NCBI GenBank assembly: GCA_018873245.2
Contig: JAEMBT020000008.1
Coordinates: 496,001 to 560,000, forward strand
Length of the DNA: 64,000 nt
Reading direction: 5' to 3'
From: Archegozetes longisetosus
Taxonomy: Eukaryota > Arthropoda > Arachnida > Sarcoptiformes > Trhypochthoniidae
Under the pieces are notes generated by a model. It had not been told where the DNA came from. It ran no database searches and saw only the letters and a list, made by a program, of their open reading frames with translations. This document shows, one piece after another, positions 28,086 through 40,860 of this stretch (its first letter is position 1; each line of letters opens with the position of its first letter). The translations under genes and the position numbers were made by a program.

Positions 28086-31000
28086 GAATCAGAAAATTGT
28101 TGATTTTTACTGAAAAAAAAATTAGAATCACCTTAATTATTTGCTTCAATTTTGAAAACTTGAATCAAAATGAAATAAGAAAGACAACAGTATTCATTTA
28201 CAACATAACTATCAATGTTCGATCAGAACTCAATTGGTATGTTCTGGATTGCATCAAAAAGGTTTTTTCAGGCATAATGTAAAAAAGTGTCTGTATGTCT
28301 CGCAATTTTAGTGCATGTCAAACAAGAAACTATTGTTTAAGAAAAAAGTTACAACATATTTAGCATCTTATGTAATATAAGTGGTGATGAGTTTACTGTT
28401 TAGGTATATAAACAATATTGAAACGCGTGACACACACTTTGAGTTTGAAGTTCATGCTTGTAAATATAAATTTATCTGAAGAGCCCAATGTTTGCATTAT
28501 TGTTTGTGTTGTAAAGCAGGAAAAAAGTGAAAATTCAGAAGCAAAAAACTGACATTTCATGAGTGGCAACAAATGCATTCAAACACTTTGATTGGATCTT
28601 TTGCACACATGGGTTAAGTAGATTTAAAGAACTCAAAAAATATACATTGCATTAAAGTCCAAAAAGATAGTGAAGAAAAACCAATCCGTACACAAATAGA
28701 AAATCTAGAGTTTGGATAATACTTAGTTTCGGTACATGTTGTGAAACAATGTTTTCGCTCTCCCGTTGAGTTGAAAGCCATAAATCAATATTTTTGAGGA
28801 TTAATATATTTTGAAGACCTCCAAGAATTTTCGTAAAAATGGGAAGATTGCATACAAGTATAAGTTTTTTATAAAAAAAAAGGGAAGAGAAAGTAGAGAT
28901 TGTAAACGTTATGACTCAACAATACAGTAGTGGATCACAAAGTATAAAAACTGTGGCGCACGCAATGGAAAGCTAGTTTACGCTTAATTTAGAGGCATTT
29001 TAAGGCGTGTTATACAAAATAGCTCTACTTTGGAGCAGTTTTGTTTCATCATCTCTGATGTCTATTGTGTTTGAACGGTAGAAAATAAGTGGTTTCTCCC
29101 ATCTCTGATGCGAATCACCTTTACTTATGTATTAGATACTGCTTTATATATTTGGATATTAGAATCTAAACTGACTATTAATGCATTCTGTATGAAATTA
29201 ATGCGATATTACTCTGGTGTATAATATTTAAGAAAAAGTTTTTTAACTAATGCCCTCCTCTTATTCTTATAGCGGTCACACCTCTCGTTAACGTAAAAAA
29301 GTTTACACTCTTCTACAGAATGTTCATCTAAAAACTGGATGTCTCTCATACATACACCTACTTATCTTTTGGTTGAGAAAAAGCAATTTTTGTAAATTTT
29401 TCACTATACTCTACTCTTTTGCTGCATAAAGGAGTGCCCATAAAGCCATTATAAGAATAAAGTCCCTCATAATAGACTCAATTAAATAGGCATAAAGAAA
29501 ATTAAGGCTTAAAAGAATTGATATATGATATAACACTAGCTTTTTAGTAGAGGAACAATTTTGAGAAGTGAGTGCTTTAGTGCGACAATTTCTGTAATCT
29601 TTGATCAGCCATACGGGTCAAGAGAGACATTGACTGCATTGAGCCGAGATAGATATTCATTTGGTTCAAAGCCAATCACTATAATACTCGCCTTCAGGGA
29701 TCTCAAAGGCTATAAAGATAGCGTTGGGCTGAAGTTTTTGCAGTCGAATAAAGTGACTTAAATAAGAGCAAACCAAATACACAGACAAACTCGTATAATA
29801 GTTAAGTAGAAAATTTACTACTTCTATGGTTTTCAGGATCAATCAGACTGTTTTGATTGTGTTTCATGTCCAACAATATAGCTCTCATTGTCTCTTATCC
29901 TTATGACCATTGAATGTGTGATCCCCTATTAAACTAATCAACAGATACAGTATTGTTTTTACGGTGAGTTAAACTAGTAGTCACTTTCTGTTGAGCGCTG
30001 ATTAGAGTGGTTACCAACTAATACTTCTAATGTGACGCACTATACTGTCAACTATATGTTTGGGGTCTTTCAACAGAATCAGACAATAAGACTGAACCAC
30101 TAGCTATCAGAGAGATGAGCATATTTTCACTCAATTGAGTCTTATTTCCTGAAAAACAGTCACTGCTCTGATCAACAGTAGCTCTAATGAAAACGATCGC
30201 GTCCCGAAGTTTAAACATTGCCGATGAATCATTAAAGTTATAAATTTGTCAGTCATTGGATTTAAGCAAATAAAAATTAATAAAACAAACAAATGACTGC
30301 AAATGCTTCATAATGGCAATTATAAATTAACATTAGTCATGCAAAAATGGACTAGAAGCTATAGAAAAACAATATTAATCCTAAGCCAAATGTCAGAACT
30401 ATGTTAGGAATACTTTGATTAAAATATAATCGATACCCCTATACAGCGTGAAAAGCGTTCACTTTTTTCTACTTTTTCTAAGTTACTTTAATATTTGTTT
30501 GCCAGCCCCAGAAAGTGTATTGGCTAAAGAGTATACATATGAGAAAAGTGCTGCTTTTCATGAGGGATATGAAATTACGTGAAGCGTGACAACGCTTAAT
30601 TTGAGCCTTCAAAGCGTTCACAACAAAAAACAGGTATAACTAAACACTAAATATTCTAAGTTAACAATTGGCGGACAAAAAAGTTGCAAAAGTCTCATAT
30701 TAGGCTAATATCCAATACGTTAATATAGTTTTGAAAAAAGTTCAATTTCTAAAAGTATAACATTTACTTTTGAGAGAATATTTTATGAGCTGTAGTTTAC
30801 TGTTTATACCGTTCTGCCGATCATTTTTGATGTAAACACTTTCAATTTAGTTAATATATATCATTGAAAGTGGCCGCGGGTGTCATAGTTGTTTTTGTAG
30901 TCTCTGACCAACCTCTAAATTGGTATTCTTGTAATAATATAATGTGCATCTGAAACATTTACAGGCACTCTAACAACACGATTGGTATATATTGTTATGT

Positions 31001-31620
31001 TTCTCTACCCTGTATTTTGAAAATCACATAATAGCTCTTTTCCCATCTTCTGCATAGATAGCAATTGAGTCGATACACAATTTTGTGGCATTAGTACTTC
31101 TTTTTGAACACTTTGCAACAGTCAATAGTGAGTGATAATGATGATTTTTGTTTATAGAAAACGAGCTCATTTTACCAATTATTAACTCAATTGTGAGAAA
31201 CAAATATTTTCAATAGAATAGACTTCAACAATAAAGGGAATTGCTTTTTGTTTATTTATCTCGTCTAACCTCCCGTTGGGATTAAAAGGAAAAAATTGCA
31301 TTCAAGTTATGCCATTAGAATAATAAATAAAATGCGTCTAATCTTTCCGGTATCTCAAACTTTCTTCGTTGGAAACCTCACTGTCAATGTCAATGATAGT
31401 CAAACAAGAATCAGAGATCAAAAAATTTAATTGCTTAATTAAAATCTAACTTTATTTAGAATTTTTGACCAAAACACGTATTTATCAGCTATAGGAAAGA
31501 CCCTTTTTTATAGTCTCAGCATTTTTGATGATTCTCAGTGTTCCTCTTTTAATATAAAAGAAGAGGATGGCAAAATTTGATGGTAATTTTTAATTTATAT
31601 TAGAGGATGGAACAAGTCGA

Positions 31621-31741
31621 CAGCTTTGGTATAGCCATGACCTCCTCTATTTCTTGTGGCGCACCTGTGCAGCCCTATGCAGGTCTGTGCAGTCCGTCTC
31701 AATTTCACCTCTAAACTTCTAAACTCCGGTTCTCCAACATT

Positions 31742-31783
<42 letters not shown>

Positions 31784-31867
31784 ATGTACGTTCAGTTTGA
31801 AGTAACCAAAACCCACCCTGAAGGGACTCATAGCTGAGGTCACCGACTTCAATAATACTTGACGTCA
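31621..31867. promoter_or_regulatory. GC-rich island with E-box and CRE words, candidate enhancer
   Basis: 31621-31740 is 49% GC by count (59 of 120). It contains a CACCTG E-box, a nearby GCAGGT E-box in the opposite orientation, and repeated TGTGCAG words. After an AG array (31744-31780) the unique sequence resumes and ends with a perfect palindromic cAMP-response word TGACGTCA at 31860-31867. It lies about 7 kb downstream of the POU gene. Frames through it are made of LSLS translation of the AG array and are not genes. Confidence 0.3.
31744..31780. repeat. (GA)n microsatellite
   Basis: About 18 perfect GA units embedded in the GC-rich island. Confidence 0.95.
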
Positions 31868-31974
31868 CGTTTACTTTTTGAAACAAGTCCCATACCAAGT
31901 GACCTCAACATTATTTTCATCGTGATTTCTTGTTGTTAATGTATTACAAATTTTTGTTTTAGTAAAATAAGGAG

Positions 31975-31980
<6 letters not shown>

Positions 31981-32025
<45 letters not shown>
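31981..32025. repeat. (AG)n microsatellite
   Basis: About 22 perfect AG units with a purine-rich leader from 31971. It lies only 200 bases from the previous GA array, in the same strand orientation. Confidence 0.95.
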
Positions 32026-32031
<6 letters not shown>

Positions 32032-34839
32032 AAGAGAGGGAAAATGAATGCTTTGGTATTTCACACACTCCTACCTGAGAAAGAGAGGAGAGAGAAGAAA
32101 AGTTGGGATTTGAAAAATTTGACGAATAATTTAGAGGATTATGGCAAAATGACAAAAAAGAATATCTAATTTAGTGATCTTAATGGCTAAATCCAAAGAT
32201 AAGGCAATAAATCAAATTAAAGTGAATCTAATTTAATGAAGATATCTCTACAGCCCTATATCACAAATCAGTTCTACAGCTCATAAATTATTTTTGTGTC
32301 TTATTTTGATTTTTATAATTTTTATGAGAACTTATTTGGTCACAACAATTATTTTCAATTAGACTTTATTTATGAACAACAGCTCAAATTTGGAGCGTAA
32401 GAATTGATCTTTCAGATAGGTTTTATCCCATTTTATGATTTGCTACTACAGTATATCTGCTTTATTGCAGTTTAATGCATTACATAAAAATACTTGTGTT
32501 GGACTCAATTAATGTTCGCCTCAACTCAATTATTATTAGCCTTCAGTAAACTAAACTACGATTATGCTATTGATAGCGAACTAAATACTTTCAACTAAAT
32601 AAAACTTTCTTTTCCTTAATTTGCATAAGTAATAAATTGATCAAATTATAATCTCGTGAACATCTTTATTAATTTTTATCCTAATCTTGTTAACTAACAT
32701 GATATATTCTCAAATTGATTTTTTATATTGTTTTGAATTATTCAACTGTTCATTATTGATTCAAAAGAAAACCGGTTAATCAATGAATCAATCGTTTCTG
32801 ACTAGAATTTCTCAACTATTTCCTAATAATTAAGATGGGAACGGAAGTTATCATTAGTTTAATCGAAATCGTTGCTATAATCGACAGCTTATTGAATTTA
32901 TTATTGGAAATGATCTTTGGTTCAGAGCCAATATAGGATTAGTTGAGACAATGTTAACTCAAGCCTAACGAGACATTTAATTGAAACAAAATATCTAGTC
33001 CTCAATTTTTCAGTTTGAAGCCTGCGGATTGAATTGACTTTTATGAAAAGTTATCTTTTGGCGTGCGTTTACTGTGGGACGCAATCGGTCGGTCCAAACG
33101 CCTGTGCCATTCATCACAGTTGACAGACTAAACCCCTTCTCCTCACGTAAGGGATCATTGCATAGGTAAACGCCTTAACAAGTGCTCACAAAAAGGTAGC
33201 AATTAGTTAAAAAGTCAATCTATGAGGACAGCAGCAGAAACAAATACTTTTATTCTTTGTTATACTATAAAAAAGGCATAAGACAACAATTGGCTCATTT
33301 GCTAAAATAATTATTTTTTGATTTTCAAGGTTGGAGGAAAGGCAAAATTGTTTAACTTGTCAAAGTCTATAAACAGTGAAAACAGTAGTGATCAAACCTT
33401 AAGGTTATATGACTTTCAAAACAATTGAGCAGCAAAACGATGAATTACTACTTCGTCGTGTTATATAGTGATTGCCCATATAGTAATTATTAATCCATAC
33501 ACTAATAATTATAAGCGCAAAAATGAATTTTTTTCGCTTCTCAAATGACATTGGATTGGACGGACTCGAATCAGTCGAATGTGAGAATGAGAGGGAAAGA
33601 GAATACTTGACAAAAAAATAATGTAAAACTATTAAATGGTCTCTTAATGACTGCACAGCTGTCCGTACAGGCAAGCGTTTGCTGTTACACAATATGGTGT
33701 TACTACCGCTTATAATATAAAAGTGAATGACAACTTTTAGTGAGCTTCCATTATGTGAGTTTGCGAAAAACTTTTAACAGAACCTTCTCTACACTTTTTC
33801 TGGCACGCATTCAAGACGTGACGAGAGACCTGCAATTCATTTAAGGTTCAAGTTTTAGCAAAATGTTTTTCGGTTATGCACACTCTCTCCTCAATGTATT
33901 CCTACTGATGTTCTCTCTTTTTAATTCTCTGCCTATATATCATACCTGTGTATATATCATAATACAATGCACAGTACAGTAGAATATCTATCCACTATTT
34001 TATTTAATTATAAATATAAAAAAGGAATTCAAGTGATTGTTAGGCTAGATTCAAGTGCAAAACATCACAATATAGAGAATATAGAAAATAAAAATAATGA
34101 AAATAGAGAGTGCAAATAATTTTTTTTGTTTGAGACCACAATTTAAGTTATGCTGTAAATGATGACACCCTATAATAATGGCGAATTTATGTTATCTTCA
34201 TGATGGTATATACAGGCATAGAACAACCCAAACTGCATATCAGAAATGATGTGTTAATTCACATAAGCAGCTATATTGCTATATTTTCTCATACCTGCAT
34301 CTAAAATACGATGACTTAGTGAACACCTACCAAACAACTTATTTGAATGCAAAAAATATATCTATAATAACTTATATATTATGAGTATATGAGATTACAT
34401 TATTGAGAGGAAGCGGGCATTTGGCTATTCAACAGAAACATAACAGATGACAATAATAATTACTACGATGAATGCATTCTCGAATAATATATTATAGCTA
34501 GAGTTTACCTTTGCCTTATAATAAACATATATATATAGGTATATATGTATATAAGTTATAGATATGTACATTACGTTTGTCTACTTATAGCTAACAATTG
34601 TTTTGGTGTATCAGATTTATGAGCATTGATGAGCCGCACACCTACTCCTCCCATATAAATATTCTTATTGGTATAAAAACTGGCAAAACGAACAAAAAAA
34701 GTGGTGAGGCGTCAAAACCCACACAAACGCTCGGACTGCATAAGAGTAAAAGGAAAATGGTTTGCGTCAATGAAAGAAGCAAAACTCTCAATTCAGAGCA
34801 CAAACTGACTTCATACCCATCTGTCTACTTCTGTAAACT

Positions 34840-34861
34840 TCTCTCTCTCTCTCTCTCTCTC
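34840..34861. repeat. (CT)n microsatellite
   Basis: Eleven CT units. Confidence 0.9.
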
Positions 34862-35353
34862 ACAATTGACGCGATCTTTAAAGTGTCGAATACGTGCCAC
34901 ACTATGTAAAGTTATTTCGTGAATGGCATAAATGGCACAAATAAAACGGTGTGGTATAACAAAGTTTACTTATACTAATGTTTAGGCCAACGCTTTAGGC
35001 CAGAGAGAAAAAAGTGAACGGAATCCGAGTCATGAGAAAGTGAGAGAATAAGTACAGAGAATAAGATAAAAAAACGCGATATCATTGTTTTTCTCTGAGT
35101 AAGTTATTTCTATACTGTATTCGCATTTTTGAAACCACAATTGCATAATTTCGCTGTAAATCAGTTCATCGCTTTCCTGTTGGCTTCATTAAAACTGAAG
35201 GAAAAATGGGAGTTTTGTAGATAATGATCACTTTGCCACTGAATGAGCAGATGAGCAAAAGCTTCTCTCACCAGCCCTTACGTTATGATACAATATTGAA
35301 AACCATAATCATCCAAAGGGCTTTAATACTATATCCAAATTTCAGTTAGAAAC

Positions 35354-35379
35354 AGAGAGAGAGAGAGAGAGAGAGAGAG
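35354..35379. repeat. (AG)n microsatellite
   Basis: Thirteen AG units. Confidence 0.9.
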
Positions 35380-37782
35380 CAGAAGAGAATTAATGCTAAG
35401 TTTAGTACGAGTTATATTAGGAATAAGAGGATGTAATACAAACTAATGCCTCAGTACAAGTCTATATGTTATTTGTGTATTGCATGGCAACAGCATAGAC
35501 AGAAAAGTGCAGTAGGAATTGATCGAGCAAAGTAATATTAGTGAAATTTCCATGTTATCCACCAAAATAGTGAGGAAAGGATAACCAGTCATTCAGTTAT
35601 CCAACCATAATGCGTGCACTAATCTATACATGCGATCAAGAAAAAAATATGTCCTTCTCTTCAAACGCTATACAACCTTCAATGAGCATTTCACACGTAT
35701 TAAAGGCACGCATATCTGTTAAAAAATATCTGCTGGCAATGGATCGGAAAACTTCTCAACAAATATAGAGCTTTTAATTTCTCTATTTGTAGTTTTCTAG
35801 TTATTACTAATTTCAGACAATCATTCTGTCGCTATTAATAATGTGAATCTGGCTTTTGTTTTACAAAGTTTTAATGCTTCAAAAACATTGAACTTCTCTT
35901 TGATTTGCTCGACAGAGAGTATGTGCACCGATACTTAATAATAGATGTGAAAAACAAAACCAGAAAATAAAAAGAGGTGCAAATCACTTAGATTGACACA
36001 CACTCAGTCACTTATTCAATTATTAATGAAGGTATCGATCGTGGAAATAGTATGTGTTTAAAGGAGTAAATAGTAACGTTTGATCAAAACAAAAGTCAAA
36101 TCAACAATTAGAATACAAATTAAGAGAATCGGAAGGTTGTAATTAGACTATAATCGTCAGTTTCGATCATAGTTCAATGTCATTAGTGTATCAAAGATGT
36201 GAGACAACTGACACAATACTTGTGAATTTATAAATACATTATATGCATAACAGTTTATGCACCGAATATTGAAAACCCAAACAGTTGTAGGAAAAGTTTT
36301 TCTGATTACATAATGCTTAATGTTTAGCCCTTTTTAGCATATTTAGCATATTGAGGTGAATAGTTTTGCATCTTAATAACTCAGTTTTATACAGTCTAAT
36401 GAATGGTGCATTTACCCTCATCTCTATGCGTTTCCAACATTTAAAATGCAAATGAATATAAAGCATGTTACCAGTTTAGCGATCATATCAAATCAATTAG
36501 CTTTGTTTACTAGACTTATTTTTTGAAGGTTAAAAATATTCTCCCATTTTTCCCAATTCACTAAACTGTACTGAAGAGTTGGTGCGAAACTGTCTTTAGA
36601 GGAAGTGTCAATGAAACATCATTTTTCAGAAATTACTATCAATTTCAGTATTTATTTATCATTTATTACTCTTTTTCCAAATTAATATTTGACGCTTGAT
36701 TTAAAGCGGAAATATTTGACAAAAGAGATAAAACTATCGTATTTGAGTTTTTTGTTTTGAGGTTCATTAATCTTTTTTTCATTTATATTTGCTATTAATC
36801 CCTGATGTACGCCGTTTCGGAAAACTGATTTCGTTAATCAATAATAACTGTTAAGCTTAGAAACGTTTTAAATAAATTTTGCTCAAATGGTAATAATGTA
36901 ATAATTGTTTTATTTTTCTTTCAAACTTATATTAATTTATCCAAACTGTGTGTGAGAGCAGTTTTTTATGTAATCTCTAAAACTTGGAGAGAAGACCGAA
37001 AATAACTTTTTCTTTCCTTTAAAACAAACAAATATTTGCGTCTAACCTTATTATTACAAATTTTACTTATTTGAAAAAAGGGGAACTCATCATTTGTTTA
37101 GCGACCTTACATTTAATTAGGATCATAATTAATTAATATACTGTATAGTATACAATATTACATACAACACATGAATCCGCTGTCATCTTATTACTTGACA
37201 TTATGATCATGTAAATAATTATAATATTATTATTATTATACAAATAGTGTTTATAATAATGGTATTTATTATAATTGATGTGCAAAATTGCAGGATTTCT
37301 CTCATTTTTTTTTTTTGAAAAGGAACCCCACTCTGCACTACATTTTGATTTGAGTCGATATTGTTTTCTCGTTTTTCTTCTATACTCTCGTGTCAATTAT
37401 GATTTGGTCATTTCACAATTTTGTGTTTCAAAAGAGTGTTGTATTTCTGAAACTGATGTCAATCTTACAAAATTGAATGCCTATAAGTATTTCTGTTGTC
37501 TTAAATTTCACTAAAATATACAATTAATAATATTTTTTCGTTTTATAAGTGAAACATTTAGCTAGTCGTAGGACAACCTGCGGGACGGTCTCACATATTC
37601 TCTCATATGATATATTAAGCAGCGAAAAATCTGTGAATCTGCTCTATAACTTTTTTAGTAAAAAAAGACGCTTTAGGCAATACTGTATGGGTTTTGCGTA
37701 CGTATGTATATATATCTAGTGTGTATACATATATAAGTTTTAAAGCTTGGCCTTGAAGGAAGATAAAGGTGGAAATAAGACA

Positions 37783-37801
37783 AGAGAGAGAGAGAGAGAG
37801 G
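37783..37801. repeat. (AG)n microsatellite
   Basis: A short AG array about 1.1 kb downstream of the POU gene's stop codon. Confidence 0.85.
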
Positions 37802-38213
37802 ACTGGAGAGTAAAGCAAAAGTTGGCAAAGAAGTTAAAGGACATGTTATATAGGAGCGAAACTCTGCTTCTATAAGATTTAGAAATCGGGGGGAGAATTG
37901 TTTGTGGACGGAGGAAAAAAATAGAAAAAAGAGGGCTAATCCTACCTTCAGAAGCCGAGCTGACGGAGAAAAAGATGGTCTCTTATGTGTGTTGTTAGCT
38001 GTGGCTCACTCTTGAAAAAGAATTTTTTGTTAAAAGGGGGGCTTCGCTGCTGCTGTTGATGGTGTTTATTAAAACTTGCGACTAGTTTAGCCAGAATATA
38101 AACATTGAATATACAAATTCGTGTGCAGTCACCGAGATTTGAAAATCTTGCTCTGAATTGTCTCCGGAAAAAATGATTTGATAAACACTTAATGTCAGAG
38201 AAAAAAGTTTTTC

Positions 38214-38219
38214 TTTATT
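38214..38219 (-). terminator. Candidate poly(A) signal for the POU gene
   Basis: TTTATT on the plus strand is AATAAA on the minus strand. By eye it is the first canonical hexamer downstream of the stop codon, giving a 3' untranslated region of roughly 720 bases. Another lies at 38065-38070. Variant signals nearer the stop cannot be excluded, and in AT-rich DNA such hexamers occur by chance. Confidence 0.25.
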
Positions 38220-38941
38220 TTCATAATAACGTTCTCTTGCTTTATATGCTTTGAAATATATACTATATATTTATATTATTTGTATTTTTGCAACATTAGT
38301 GGTCCCAACACTCCAACAGTCAGTCTAACAGTGAAATAGTGTTTTTCTCAAATTGGTCTAAATGTAGTCACAACACATTTAGTTTAGAAGAAGTCAATTC
38401 AGCTGTCGGTAGAAAGTGGTAGTAATAGTAGTTTAGTTGTAATATTAATGGTAGATAAATGTTGTTTTGTTTAGACGATGCCATGAGTTTCATGTGTTTT
38501 GATGATCCATTCGCTCCACTGCTACGGTTATGTATTATTTTGTACAAAATGTTTTTTAGACTTTTCTTCAGGCGATCGCATTATTGTTGGCACAGAAACG
38601 CGTTGTTATTTAATAATAATAATAGTAATATAACCACATTTTAAGAGCAATGTTTTCTCACATTGAAATTCGTGTCTCTCTTGTAATCATTTTGAGTTGT
38701 CTATCACTATCTATTATAAACTACTGGTATTTTAAAACTTTCTGCTTTATAAACTTATATATACATTATTTAAAATTATAATAAACGGCTTTTCATCTAT
38801 GATTACCAGTAGTAATAGATGCCAGTATTGGGTGTCTTAACCAAACTGTCAACATTGTTATTGTTTTCACTTTATATAATGATTGCTTATTAAAGGTGAG
38901 GACATTGTCGATAGTAGTCTGGCCTCAAAGTTGGCCTCTAG
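38220..38941 (-). other. Probable 3' untranslated region of the POU gene
   Basis: AT-rich sequence immediately after the stop codon of the minus-strand POU gene and before the first canonical AATAAA. No frame of note lies here. The extent is inferred only from the hexamer position. Confidence 0.3.
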
Positions 38942-40186
38942 TCAGTGGGCCGTTAACGACTGACTGTGTGCTAGTCCTCCGCCGCCAACATGTGGTGCAG
39001 GAGAATAGGGAGGACTGTGAGAGTGTGGATGATGCAAAGGACTGCTATGCATTCCACTGCTATCATGAGGACTCATCATCATTGAGCCGTCCATCTGACC
39101 AGTCGGTGGTGTCATTCGTTTCTCTTTTTGCCTTCTATTACAAAACCAAACTCTAACAACTTCTTTCTCGAGCTGTAGGTGTTCTGCGAGCGACGAAATC
39201 TCTTGTGCAGAAGGTTTTGGCTGTTTGTGAAAATGTGTCTCAAGCGCTCCCTTCACTGAGACCTCGATACTTGTCCTCTTCTTCCGTTTACGTCCTTGTG
39301 CTGCGATCTTATCGATGCTGGTAGGCGAACCTGTTGTACTGTCCGCTTCTTCTAACCATTTGGCCAGTAACGGCTTAAGTTTACACATATTTTTGAAACT
39401 GAGTTGAAGTGCTTCGAACCGGCATATAGTTGTTTGGCTGAACACATTGCCGTAAAGGGTACCTAATGCTAGGCCGACGTCTGCCTGAGTAAAACCTAAT
39501 TTAATTCTTCTCTGTTTAAATTGTTTGGCGAACTGTTCTAAATCATCAGAACTAGGCGTCTCTTCTTCACCCGCACTTTCTGAATGTCTATGATCCGGAT
39601 GTAGACCAACAGATCCGCGATCTTCAAGTCTAACATCTAGTCTTGACAGGTCGTTGTGAACACTTAGATCACCTCTCATTGCCGGGTGTAGGACTTGTGT
39701 GGGACCACCTCCGGACCCGGGATGTGCTAACATGCCATTCATACCGTATGCGTGATGTTGCAGTGGTGAAGAGCCATTGCTATGAGGGGGCATTGTGGTC
39801 ATGTGTGCTGAGGACGCGTGTAGTGACGATGGATGCCATGGATGTGATGATGCCATGTGTTGAGGCGTTCGATGATGAGCGTGGATCGATGCATGCAAAT
39901 CAGAACCTGGCGGACCGTTCGGTTTGATATCTTGATGATGCAGACTATGCATACCTGATGGCGTCCACGGAGACATGTTTTCCGCCGCGTGCGGCGGAAG
40001 TCCAACTGCCCATTGATGGTGAGCACTCAACGCATGACCGTTCGGACCCTGATTGTGGTGCGGCATATATTTAAGTTCGGGTGGTTCGCGACCATACGGT
40101 ACACTTTGAGCGGTTGCGACTTGCATTACGTGCTGATCGTGGTGTGACAAATGATTGAGGTAGGGTGAAGATGAACCAGTTGCCAT
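38942..40186 (-). CDS. vvl: Class III POU homeodomain transcription factor (ventral veins lacking / drifter type)
   Basis: A complete single-exon frame of 414 residues ending in TGA. Residues 1-205 are His-, Pro-, Ser- and Gly-rich and low in predicted structure, typical of the variable N-terminal part of class III factors. The POU-specific domain is at about 208-282, a 17-residue linker follows, and the POU homeodomain is at 300-359 with the class-diagnostic recognition helix [11 protein letters not shown] (Cys at homeodomain position 50). The C-terminal tail is His/Ser/Pro-rich and ends LTAH, much like the AAH end of the fly protein as I recall it. Fly vvl is also intronless. The start is supported by A at -3 and G at +4, and by an in-frame TAA just six bases upstream (40193-40195), unless TTAACAG there is a 5'-UTR splice acceptor. 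The family binds octamer-like DNA in the nucleus and controls tracheal, neural and appendage development in flies. Unlike the fly protein, this one lacks long Ala or Gly runs. A broader POU3F label is safe; the vvl assignment is by similarity. Confidence 0.95.
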   Translation of the reverse strand: MATGSSSPYLNHLSHHDQHVMQVATAQSVPYGREPPELKYMPHHNQGPNGHALSAHHQWAVGLPPHAAENMSPWTPSGMHSLHHQDIKPNGPPGSDLHASIHAHHRTPQHMASSHPWHPSSLHASSAHMTTMPPHSNGSSPLQHHAYGMNGMLAHPGSGGGPTQVLHPAMRGDLSVHNDLSRLDVRLEDRGSVGLHPDHRHSESAGEEETPSSDDLEQFAKQFKQRRIKLGFTQADVGLALGTLYGNVFSQTTICRFEALQLSFKNMCKLKPLLAKWLEEADSTTGSPTSIDKIAAQGRKRKKRTSIEVSVKGALETHFHKQPKPSAQEISSLAEHLQLEKEVVRVWFCNRRQKEKRMTPPTGQMDGSMMMSPHDSSGMHSSPLHHPHSHSPPYSPAPHVGGGGLAHSQSLTAH

Positions 40187-40560
40187 TCTCTGTTAATGGC
40201 ACCGAATCGATACACAACCAGATTAGTCATCAGCACATCAAACAATTATAAACTATTGAAAGTCTATCAAACTATAAACTTATCTCTTGCACTCTATTTA
40301 CGACTAAAAACTTTTCTCATATCATTCACCACAACAGTTAAAATCAAATTTTACTTTAAATCAATTGCACGCACCAAAACTCTTCAACTTTTTCACTCAA
40401 AATATTCAATCAGTTTTGTTCTCTTAAAAACAAATATATAATTAGAATTGATCTGAAGATGATTCGAAGCAAAGCATAACTGTACGAAAAAAAGGTTACA
40501 GAATGTATAATCTCTTACGTTAACTGAGTTATAGCGAGTCTGTCTACTCAAATCTGTTTA
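40187..40560 (-). other. 5' flank or 5' UTR of the POU gene
   Basis: AT-rich sequence directly upstream of the start codon on the minus strand. A possible splice acceptor (TTAACAG) ends four bases before the ATG, so part of this could be a 5'-UTR intron. An 81-codon plus-strand frame here has no resemblance to a protein and is ignored. Confidence 0.35.
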
Positions 40561-40860
40561 GTACTAATAGTAATATTGCAATACAGCTGCTGCCAGCGGT
40601 GGCAATACGACCATCCGCTTCGGAACTTGCTAAACGAGATACTGAGCTAACTCTCGATACGCCACAATCGAGGGACAAGGTTTCAGTCTGTGAGGGCAGA
40701 CATTACGCTATCGCTATCATTGAATCATTGGTCGGAACACATTTTGCCGGTTCTTCCTATGGATTACGTCTAGGAGTTATGTCACACCCATTTCAAGCGC
40801 AAAAGCATCTCATGGCAGGCTTTCCTTTGCCACCAATCCCTACTTGAGAAGGTCGTGAAG
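40561..40860 (-). promoter_or_regulatory. GC-rich block upstream of the POU gene, candidate promoter or 5' UTR exon
   Basis: I count 141 G/C in 300 bases (47%) with around 15 CpG dinucleotides. A line 1.3 kb further out (41881-41940) has only 14 G/C in 60 (23%). The block begins about 375 bases upstream of the start codon. A plus-strand 82-codon frame fills much of it but has no domain. Its position and composition fit a promoter, a 5'-UTR exon or a proximal enhancer. No clear TATA-initiator pair was found. Confidence 0.4.

Larger units (their letters stand above)
22891..31620. other. AT-rich non-coding DNA with one clear island
   Basis: No protein-coding gene is recognised; open frames are at most 77 codons. 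The stretch contains the GC-rich island at 25021-25320, a smaller one at about 25680-25860, a patch at about 29560-29760 with an unremarkable 66-codon frame, and octamer words at 23042-23049 and 27360-27367. Confidence 0.55.
32026..38213. other. AT-rich non-coding DNA downstream of the POU gene
   Basis: No gene is recognised. The best open frame (34598-34909, 103 codons) ends in CT-repeat translation and has no domain. A GC-richer patch sits at about 33050-33185. Octamer words are at 32619-32626 and 36446-36453. The last kilobase before the POU gene's 3' end (about 37840-38100) is again somewhat GC-richer. Confidence 0.55.

Noticed and set aside
34598-34909. 103-codon plus-strand frame
   Set aside because: No family resemblance, and the C-terminal part is CT-repeat translation.
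37904-37914. Word resembling the first nine bases of miR-184
   Set aside because: Similarity stops after the seed and no complementary arm is nearby.
38896-39156. Plus-strand frame overlapping the POU gene
   Set aside because: Antisense shadow of the conserved POU coding sequence, as are the frames at 39643-39927 (plus) and 39799-40026 (minus).
40599-40847. 82-codon plus-strand frame upstream of vvl
   Set aside because: No domain. It is explained by the GC-rich promoter-like block, where stop codons are rarer.
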